Shown here piece after piece: positions 56,172 to 64,000 of a stretch of 64,000 bases of DNA (position 1 is its first letter; the number at the start of each line of letters is the position of its first letter). The stretch lies in the NCBI RefSeq assembly GCF_000183405.1, contig NC_014758.1, positions 310,001-374,000 of the forward strand. The letters are read 5' to 3'. The DNA comes from Calditerrivibrio nitroreducens DSM 19672 (lineage in GTDB: Bacteria; Chrysiogenota; Deferribacteres; Deferribacterales; Calditerrivibrionaceae). The notes beneath the pieces were generated by a model. That model was not told where the DNA came from. It did not search any database and saw nothing but the letters and a program-made list of their open reading frames with translations. Position numbers and translations under genes: made by a program.

Positions 56172-56840
56172 ATGGAAAAGCACTACTTAGGACATAGGAA
56201 AAGATTAAAAGAAAGATTTAAAGGCTCTCCAGAATCTATTCCGGATTATGAACTTATCGAGTTATTAATAGGTTATGTTATTAAAGGAAGGGATGTAAAA
56301 AAAGAGAGTAAAGAGCTTGTAAAATTTATAGAAGGTAATTTTAATAATATCTTTTTTAAAGATATAAAAAATGTAGATGGGATCGGAGAAGAGGTTGATC
56401 TGCTCTTTAAGATAATAAAAGAATTTTTGAGGAGATTATCCCTCCATAACCATAGTTTCAATAAGGATATCATTAAAAGTCCAAGAGATGTTTATGATTA
56501 CATCAAAAACAGTATCGGTTATCAGGATAAGGAGTCTTTTATGGTTATCCTTCTTAATAGTGCAGGGAATGTAATCGACTGGGAGGTTCTGTTTAACGGC
56601 ACTGTAAATTGTTCGCAGGTGCATGTGAGGGAGGTGGCGGAGTATGCCCTTAAAAATAAGGCTGTTGGTGTTATCGTTGCCCACAATCATCCATCCGGAA
56701 AGTTGGAGCCTTCAAAGGATGATAGGGAGATTACGATCAAAATAAAAAAGGCGTTGGATCTTTTTGATATCAACCTTTTGGATCATGTCCTGGTGACACC
56801 TTATGGATACCTTTCTTTTAAAGAAAGAGAGATTTTTTAG
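56172..56840 (+). CDS. radC: RadC-family JAB/MPN-domain protein
   Basis: A 222-residue protein of the RadC (YsxA-like) family, of uncertain cellular function despite the name. The N-terminal helix-hairpin-helix-like region has HYLGHRKRLKERF and PDYELIELLIGY; the C-terminal JAB metal-site motif is complete (E in the strand region, then VIVAHNHPSGKLEPSKDD). The gene starts without a ribosome site, six bases after a perfect -10 box, so its mRNA is likely leaderless. The SDR gene follows after 8 bases. Confidence 0.9.
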   Translation: MEKHYLGHRKRLKERFKGSPESIPDYELIELLIGYVIKGRDVKKESKELVKFIEGNFNNIFFKDIKNVDGIGEEVDLLFKIIKEFLRRLSLHNHSFNKDIIKSPRDVYDYIKNSIGYQDKESFMVILLNSAGNVIDWEVLFNGTVNCSQVHVREVAEYALKNKAVGVIVAHNHPSGKLEPSKDDREITIKIKKALDLFDINLLDHVLVTPYGYLSFKEREIF

Positions 56841-56848
56841 GAGGGATT

Positions 56849-57739
56849 ATGAAAAAAGTGTTTTTAACCGGTGCCACAGGTTTTGTTGGGACTGAAATTA
56901 CAAGAAAACTGATTGAAAAAGGGTATATAGTGAAAGTTTTGGTAAGAGATGAAAAGAGATTAAAGGTTAAGTCTGAAAAAATCGAAATTGCCAAAGGGGA
57001 TATTTTAGATGCAGAATCAGTTTTAAAAGGTATTTCTGGATGTGATGTGGTCATAAACCTTGTGGGGATCATAAGGGAGTTTCCTGAAAGGGGTATAACA
57101 TTTGAAAATATGCATTTTGTTGCCACTAAAAATGTTGTGGATGCTGCAAATAGGAGTGGGATATCACGTTTTATTCAGATGTCTGCAAATGGTACGAGAA
57201 AGGATGCCGTATCAAATTATCACAAAACAAAATACAGAGCAGAGGAGTATCTGAAAAACTCTAATCTAATATATACGATTTTTAGACCATCATTAATCTA
57301 TGGAGAAAATGATAGTTTTATTAATATGTTGAATAATTTTATGAAAAAAACACCTGTTTTCTCCTATTTTGGTGATGGTGGATATCTTATGCAGCCGGTA
57401 AGCGTGACAGAAGTGGCCGATATATTTGTAAACTCTATAGATTTAGAAAAAACGTATAATAGGACGTTTCCCATTTGTGGTGGGGAGGTATTAACCTACA
57501 AGCAGCTTCTGAAAACTATTATGGATGTGACTGGAAGAAAAAGGTTACTTTTGCCTGTGCCGGAGCTATTTATAAAAATAGGGATAGGTTTGTTTGGGAA
57601 CTTCAACTGGTTTCCTATCACAAAAGATCAATTCATAATGCTCAAAGAGGGTAATGTATGTGACAACGATGAAATTTTCAATATTACGGGGGTTAAAAAA
57701 GAGGATTTTAAAGAATATTTAAAGAGATATTTAAGATAA
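56849..57739 (+). CDS. NDUFA9-like NAD(P)-dependent SDR/epimerase-family protein
   Basis: A 296-residue atypical short-chain dehydrogenase. The Rossmann start is VFLTGATGFVGTEITRKL, then GDILDAESVLKG, NLVGIIREFPERG and SANGTRKDAVSNYHKTKYRAEEYL with the YxxxK pair. This set is typical of the complex I NDUFA9-like bacterial proteins, which bind a nucleotide and may act on quinone or sugar substrates. It is coupled to radC by close spacing (TAGGAGG site). Substrate unknown. Confidence 0.85.
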   Translation: MKKVFLTGATGFVGTEITRKLIEKGYIVKVLVRDEKRLKVKSEKIEIAKGDILDAESVLKGISGCDVVINLVGIIREFPERGITFENMHFVATKNVVDAANRSGISRFIQMSANGTRKDAVSNYHKTKYRAEEYLKNSNLIYTIFRPSLIYGENDSFINMLNNFMKKTPVFSYFGDGGYLMQPVSVTEVADIFVNSIDLEKTYNRTFPICGGEVLTYKQLLKTIMDVTGRKRLLLPVPELFIKIGIGLFGNFNWFPITKDQFIMLKEGNVCDNDEIFNITGVKKEDFKEYLKRYLR

Positions 57740-57740
57740 C

Positions 57741-57757
57741 CTAAAGCAACTCTTTAG
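57741..57757. terminator. Weak hairpin at the SDR/GGDEF convergent junction
   Basis: CTAAAG and CTTTAG pair over 6 bp with a 5-base loop immediately after both stop codons. Without a strong T-tract it is only a weak terminator candidate. Confidence 0.35.
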
Positions 57758-57759
57758 AT

Positions 57760-58704
57760 TCACTCTTTTAGTTTTATCGTGTTTCGATTTCTACCATCTT
57801 TTTTACTTTGATAAAGTGCTTCGTCTGCGTATTTTATCATTTCTAAGATATCTGCAAATTTATCTGAATAGTGGGTTAAACCGGCACTGAAAGTTACTCT
57901 AAAGCAGGAGTTTTCATATGTGAATACTTTTTCAGTGAATGACTGCCTGATTGCATCTACCTTTTTAATAGCTTTTTCTACATCCTGTTTATCGAAGATT
58001 ATTGCAAATTCTTCGCCTCCATATCTTGAAGGGATATCTGTTTTTACATCTAAAATTTCGACTATAGTCATTGCAAAGGCTTTTAATACTTCATCACCTT
58101 TAAGGTGCCCATATCTGTCATTAACATGTTTGAAATAGTCAAGATCTAATATAGCTATAGTGAATATCTCATGGTTTAGTTTTGCATGTTCAAATTTTTT
58201 CAAAAGTGTATCTCTAAAGTAGGAATGATTAAAGAGCTTTGTCATCCCATCTCTTATGGCTATATCTTCCATCTTCTCCTTCTGTTCAAGGACATCAGTT
58301 GTTGCGAATGCAAGATCAAAAATCTTTTCCTCCAGCTCTCCTATCTGGTGTAACAATTCATATACTTTATACCCGTAATTAATGAACCCTTTTATGTTTA
58401 TTTTCAGTAGATCTTTATTTTTATTCCCATTTATTGCTATAAAGAACCTGTTGTCATTGCTTAATTTGTAAAAAAGATCAACTAAAGTTTCTTCAGTGAT
58501 AATCATAACAAAGTTTTTTTGCACAAGATAGTTTAAATCTACCGCTTCAAGATCGGCTTCTTTTTTTATGTGGATTATAAAAAAAGCGTTGTTACTGTCC
58601 AGATGTTCATTGACTTTACAGTAGGATAATGAATGGCATATATTATTCAGAAGATCAAGTAGCTGTTCGTCAATTATATTGTGGTAAACTACAAACTCAT
58701 TCAC
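57760..58704 (-). CDS. GGDEF-domain diguanylate cyclase
   Basis: A 314-residue protein with a C-terminal GGDEF domain (about 150-312) that makes c-di-GMP from two GTP. The active-site loop is RYGGEEF, and [12 protein letters not shown] and [14 protein letters not shown] are the usual substrate-site blocks. The inhibitory RxxD site five residues before GGEEF reads VKTD, so its Arg is missing and product inhibition is probably weak or absent. The first 110 residues match no domain I recognise, have no membrane segment and are followed by a short coiled coil. The gene overlaps lysS by 8 bases and is cotranscribed with it. Confidence 0.92.
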   Translation of the reverse strand: MNEFVVYHNIIDEQLLDLLNNICHSLSYCKVNEHLDSNNAFFIIHIKKEADLEAVDLNYLVQKNFVMIITEETLVDLFYKLSNDNRFFIAINGNKNKDLLKINIKGFINYGYKVYELLHQIGELEEKIFDLAFATTDVLEQKEKMEDIAIRDGMTKLFNHSYFRDTLLKKFEHAKLNHEIFTIAILDLDYFKHVNDRYGHLKGDEVLKAFAMTIVEILDVKTDIPSRYGGEEFAIIFDKQDVEKAIKKVDAIRQSFTEKVFTYENSCFRVTFSAGLTHYSDKFADILEMIKYADEALYQSKKDGRNRNTIKLKE

Positions 58705-60169
58705 CTACATCCTCGGGTCTTAACTGTGGAAACAGAATTACTTCCCTGATAGATTTAGTGTCTGTGAGAAGCATCACAAGTCTGTCTACCCCTAATCCTT
58801 CTCCGGCCGTAGGTGGTAATCCATATTCAAGAGCCCTTATGTAGTCTTTGTCCATCATGTGAGCCTCTTCGTCGCCAGCTTCCTTTGCTTTTACCTGCTT
58901 TTCAAAACGTTCATATTGATCAATAGGATCATTTAGCTCGTTAAAACCGTTTGCCACTTCCATTCCAGCAATGAAAAGCTCAAACCTCTCTGTTATCTCT
59001 GGGTTATCCTTTTTAGATTTTGAAAGAGGTGAAACCTCTTTTGGATAATCTATGATAAATGTCGGTTGAATCAGTTTATCTTCCACCAATGTTTCAAAGA
59101 TTGTAAGGACAATTTTCCCTCTACCCCATCCATCTTCCACTTTTATGTTTAATTCTTTTGCTTTGTTGAGGGCAAATTCATAAGAGGAAAGCTCTGGCTC
59201 AGGGATCCTTGCATACTTCTCAATTGCCTGCTCCAGCGTCAGTTTTTCCCAGGGTGGTGTGAGATTTATCTCATAGTCCCCAAAGGTGATAATGGGTGTA
59301 CCATTGATTTTCAGTGCAATTTCATATATTAATTCTTCAGTCATTTTCATCAGGTCAAAATAATCTGCGTACGCCTGATACCACTCTATCATCGTAAATT
59401 CCGGATTATGTTTTGTGGAGATACCTTCATTTCTGAAATTTCTGTTTATTTCAAATACCCTTTCAAAACCGCCCACCACCAATCTTTTTAGGTATAACTC
59501 CGGAGCGATCCTAAGGTATAATTTCATATCAAGGGTATTGTGATGCGTTATGAATGGCTTAGCTGTTGCTCCTCCGGCAATCGGGTGCATCATGGGTGTT
59601 TCCACTTCGAGGAAATCCTTGTTGTAGAAGAAATCTCTGATATGTTTTATAATCAGACTTCTCTTTTTAAATACCTCTTTTACTTCTGGATTAACGATCA
59701 GATCCACATATCTTTGTCTCTGTCTTATTTCTATATCTTTTAGTCCATGCCATTTTTCGGGGAGATCCCTCAACGCTTTTGTGAGGATCTTAAACGTTTC
59801 AGCATATATAGTGAGCTCACCTGTTTTTGTCTTGAATAGAAAACCTGATATACCTATAAAATCGCCAACATCAGTATTATCAAAAGATATCTTTTCCACA
59901 TCGGTTAGATCATCTCTTTTTATATATATCTGGATAGAACCTGTCCTATCCTTTATTGTGGCAAAGGTGGCTTTTCCGAAGTGCCTCATTGACAGTATTC
60001 TTCCCGCCACAGTTACTTTATATTTATTGTCAAGTAGACTTTTTTCATCGGCATCAAAAAATCTATTCTTCAAAGGCTCTATATCCGTCGTTACTTTGTA
60101 GCTATTTACATATGTCTGTATATTATTTTCTTTGAGTTTATTAAGTTTTTCAAACCTGTGATTTTCCAT
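58697..60169 (-). CDS. lysS: Lysyl-tRNA synthetase (class II)
   Basis: Charges tRNA-Lys. The 490-residue protein has an N-terminal OB-fold anticodon-binding domain (about 50-150), class II motif 2 around [20 protein letters not shown] and motif 3 in [13 protein letters not shown]. Frame is open 18 codons upstream, but the ATG at 60169 follows an AAGGGGT ribosome site and gives the usual N-terminus. The GGDEF gene follows with an 8-base overlap. Confidence 0.96.
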   Translation of the reverse strand: MENHRFEKLNKLKENNIQTYVNSYKVTTDIEPLKNRFFDADEKSLLDNKYKVTVAGRILSMRHFGKATFATIKDRTGSIQIYIKRDDLTDVEKISFDNTDVGDFIGISGFLFKTKTGELTIYAETFKILTKALRDLPEKWHGLKDIEIRQRQRYVDLIVNPEVKEVFKKRSLIIKHIRDFFYNKDFLEVETPMMHPIAGGATAKPFITHHNTLDMKLYLRIAPELYLKRLVVGGFERVFEINRNFRNEGISTKHNPEFTMIEWYQAYADYFDLMKMTEELIYEIALKINGTPIITFGDYEINLTPPWEKLTLEQAIEKYARIPEPELSSYEFALNKAKELNIKVEDGWGRGKIVLTIFETLVEDKLIQPTFIIDYPKEVSPLSKSKKDNPEITERFELFIAGMEVANGFNELNDPIDQYERFEKQVKAKEAGDEEAHMMDKDYIRALEYGLPPTAGEGLGVDRLVMLLTDTKSIREVILFPQLRPEDVGE

Positions 60170-60258
60170 TAATACCCCTTGAAATTTATTGTAATAGTAT
60201 ATATATGATAGTTTATAAATCAATTTTTATAAAAATACAATATTTTTATGGGTGTTTT

Positions 60259-60732
60259 ATGCTGGTGGCTATAATTTCTGATACTCATGACAACTTAGAA
60301 AAATTAACAAAGGCTATAGATATGATAAATAGCCAAAATGTTGATTATTGTTTCCATCTGGGGGATATATGTTCCCCTTTTGCGGCAAAACTGTTAAATA
60401 CGTTGAAAATGCCTTATGCTGGAGTTTTTGGGAACAATGATGGTGAATGGATTGGGATAAAAAGGATTACAAATAACCGCTTTTTCAAACCACCTCATTA
60501 TATGAAAGTGTCCGAATACTCCTTTGTATTGCTCCACGAGGGTGATATAGCAGAATATATAGATAAGAGTATAGATTTTGTATTTTTTGGACATACCCAT
60601 GAGCCTTACGTAAAAACAAAAGATAATCAACTCATTGTAAACCCTGGTACATTATCCGGATATGTATCTGGTAAGGCCACATTTGCTTTGATTGATACTG
60701 AAACTAAACAGTGTAAGATTGTTGAGATTTAA
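60259..60732 (+). CDS. YfcE/MJ0936-type metallophosphoesterase
   Basis: A 157-residue phosphodiesterase with the full calcineurin-like metal set: ISDTHDN, HLGDICSP, GVFGNNDGE, LLHEGD and GHTHEPYV, plus the family end NPGTLSGYVSGKATFALID. Biological substrate is unknown. The frame opens 18 codons earlier, in an AT-rich segment next to the divergent lysS promoter, so the ATG at 60259, starting directly at the first beta strand, is preferred; its ribosome site (GGGTG) is weak. Divergent from lysS. Confidence 0.88.
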   Translation: MLVAIISDTHDNLEKLTKAIDMINSQNVDYCFHLGDICSPFAAKLLNTLKMPYAGVFGNNDGEWIGIKRITNNRFFKPPHYMKVSEYSFVLLHEGDIAEYIDKSIDFVFFGHTHEPYVKTKDNQLIVNPGTLSGYVSGKATFALIDTETKQCKIVEI

Positions 60733-60753
60733 TTTGGATTTTTGAAATTTAGG

Positions 60754-60782
60754 TTGATAGTTTAAAAAAAATCTGTTATTAG
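60754..60782 (+). promoter_or_regulatory. Promoter of the mre operon
   Basis: TTGATA (60754-60759), 17 bases, TATTAG (60777-60782), with a leader of about 25 bases holding the CCGGAGG ribosome site of mreB. Confidence 0.6.
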
Positions 60783-60810
60783 CTAAAAGTTTATGAAACC
60801 GGAGGTTTAA

Positions 60811-62631
<1,821 letters not shown>

Positions 62632-62639
<8 letters not shown>

Positions 62640-63087
62640 AATGGTTTTGTCATTAGCTCTATCCTTGTTGTTTTATATCGTTTATCACTTATTTACGTTG
62701 GCTAATTATATCGATATCGTCTTAATATCTATTATTATCTACTTTGATTTTACGGATGATGATCTGTTTTTTTTCATTATTCCTCTATCTTTATTAAGTG
62801 ATTATATGCTTGATATATATTTTGGGTTTTCTGCCATACTGTTTTTCATTATATATCTATTTAGGGTATTGATGAGTAAAAATATGTTTTTTAAGAGTCA
62901 GTTTTTAAAATTTGTATATTATTTTTCTTCTGTATTATTCTACAATATTGTAGTATCAAAGATTCTGGGTATAGGGGTTGAAACGATGGTTGTGGCTATC
63001 CCGATCAGACTCTTTTTGGATATTGCAATAATTTATATCGTGAATACCTTTTTGGAGTCGAAATTTGTTGTTTCGTACGGTAAATGA
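62632..63087 (+). CDS. mreD: Rod-shape-determining protein MreD
   Basis: A 151-residue, very hydrophobic protein with about five membrane helices, in the mreD position between mreC and the PBP2 gene. MreD sequences are poorly conserved, so position, size and membrane profile carry the assignment. Overlaps mreC by 8 bases and the PBP2 start by about 23 bases. Confidence 0.82.
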
Positions 63088-64000
63088 TAAAATTATAAAG
63101 CTTTTTAATAAGAGATTGACCCTGTTATTTTTTATATTTATAGGGTTTATTTTCTTTATTATTATAAGACTCTTTTTTCTTCAAATTATTTATTACGATA
63201 AATATAAAACACTTTCTGACAACAACAGGATAAGGATAGTGAGAATTTTTGCCAGCAGAGGAATGATTATGGATCGTAAGGGGGTTGTGTTTGTTAAAAA
63301 TGCTCCCAGCTATAATCTTACCCTTTTGAAGGAGGATGTAAAAGATTTAAAAGGTACCATAGAAAAGTTGAGTTCGGTGTTAAATATAAATATAGATTCT
63401 GTACAAAAAAGATTAAAAAATTCATACCCATATGTGCCAATAGCTATAAAAAGGGGGCTTTCATTTGAGGAGATGTCTTATTTTATGGAGCATTCGCAGG
63501 ATTTTCCGGGTGTTAAAATTGAGCTTGAGACCTCTCGGAAATATGAAGATGGTGAAGCGATCAGCCATCTTGTTGGATACTTAGGGGAGGTAAATCTTGA
63601 TGAGATAGAGAAATATGGAATATACTTTCCGGGGGATTTAATAGGTAAGACCGGGCTGGAAAAGTATTACGAGGCGGTTTTAAGGGGTAAAAATGGACTA
63701 AAATATGTTGAAGTGGATAGTCTGGGACAAGCTGTGAATATTACAAACGTAAAAGAACCTGTTCCGGGAAACAATATTGCACTTACGATAGATTTTAACA
63801 TGCAAAAATATGCAAAAGAATTATTTGCTGGCAAAAAAGGTGCTGTGGTTATTCTTAAAATAGATGGTAACGAAGTAATAACACTGTTTTCCGCACCAAC
63901 GTTTAATTTAAACGATTTTGTTCCATATATAAGTGAAGATAAATGGAAACAACTACACAATGACGATAAACCACTCATTAATAGAGCTACAGAGGCAGCA
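63065..64000 (+). CDS. mrdA: Penicillin-binding protein 2 (3' truncated by window end)
   Basis: Peptidoglycan transpeptidase of the elongasome; the first 312 codons are present and the frame is open to the window end. It begins with a membrane helix (TLLFFIFIGFIFFIII), then RIFASRGMIMDRKGVVFVKN, the dimerisation domain with GEAISHLVGYLGEVN and GLEKYYEAVLRGKNG, and the start of the transpeptidase domain (ALTIDFNMQKYA). The catalytic SxxK lies beyond the window. The start is TTG at 63065 (or 63068), inside mreD, after a GGAG site; no ATG occurs near. rodA would be expected downstream. Confidence 0.93.
   Translation, partial: MLFRTVNDKIIKLFNKRLTLLFFIFIGFIFFIIIRLFFLQIIYYDKYKTLSDNNRIRIVRIFASRGMIMDRKGVVFVKNAPSYNLTLLKEDVKDLKGTIEKLSSVLNINIDSVQKRLKNSYPYVPIAIKRGLSFEEMSYFMEHSQDFPGVKIELETSRKYEDGEAISHLVGYLGEVNLDEIEKYGIYFPGDLIGKTGLEKYYEAVLRGKNGLKYVEVDSLGQAVNITNVKEPVPGNNIALTIDFNMQKYAKELFAGKKGAVVILKIDGNEVITLFSAPTFNLNDFVPYISEDKWKQLHNDDKPLINRATEAA

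Overview
The window is AT-rich chromosomal DNA from a Gram-negative bacterium. It encodes lipid A synthesis, a Skp-type periplasmic chaperone, a FadL-type outer-membrane porin, a 14-subunit complex I and a menaquinone-linked beta-oxidation system. Gene content and protein style (Mrp with a Cys-rich N-terminus, HndC-like NuoF, an EtfAB:menaquinone oxidoreductase) suggest Deferribacterota (Calditerrivibrio/Deferribacter-like). That placement is an inference; no 16S rRNA or other decisive marker is present. No tRNA, rRNA, CRISPR array, insertion sequence, phage or integrase was seen. Gene density is very high and no gene-free stretch exceeds about 220 bases.

Layout. (1) 1-9102: a tight plus-strand run of envelope and housekeeping genes: skp (5' cut), lpxD, fabZ, lpxA, a Gfo/Idh/MocA dehydrogenase, lpxI, a CheX-like protein, a prepilin peptidase, tyrS, a DUF1015 protein and an RluD-type pseudouridine synthase. 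(2) 9231-24847: the nuo operon A-B-C-D-E-F-G-[TPR]-H-I-J-K-L-M-N followed by a ferritin-like protein, with a promoter in front and a strong terminator behind. (3) 24896-34423: pheS-pheT, a zapB-like gene and zapA, a 6S RNA that exactly fills the zapA-rarA gap, rarA, a 5-formyltetrahydrofolate cyclo-ligase gene, rny, ymdB, nadA and a CoA-binding protein.

(4) 34457-52319: a fatty-acid uptake and beta-oxidation locus. On the minus strand are a chalcone-isomerase-like periplasmic protein, the FadL porin, a metallo-beta-lactamase-fold hydrolase and a TetR regulator. On the plus strand are enoyl-CoA hydratase, acyl-CoA dehydrogenase, a membrane Fe-S EtfAB:quinone oxidoreductase, etfB, etfA, an SCP2 protein, a nitronate-monooxygenase-like flavoprotein, acyl-CoA synthetase, and FadN-, FadA- and FadE-like enzymes. 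Fatty acids would enter through FadL, be activated to CoA thioesters and pass through the spiral; FAD-derived electrons would go through ETF and the membrane oxidoreductase to menaquinone, and NADH to complex I. Two matching 16-bp inverted repeats in the divergent promoter region resemble the Bacillus FadR operator, which suggests that the TetR protein controls the locus.

(5) 52405-60732: sucCD, a PilZ protein that seems to start at ATT, an Mrp/NBP35 Fe-S carrier, radC, an NDUFA9-like SDR, a GGDEF protein, lysS and a YfcE-type phosphodiesterase. (6) 60754-64000: mreB-mreC-mreD and the 5' part of a penicillin-binding protein 2 gene that runs off the window.

No obviously unknown defence or mobile system was seen. 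The most interesting signals are the FadR-like operators, three genes with promoters placed so that their mRNAs should be leaderless, the 6S RNA abutting rarA, an ATT start codon, and accessory genes (TPR, ferritin-like, CheX) embedded in otherwise canonical operons.
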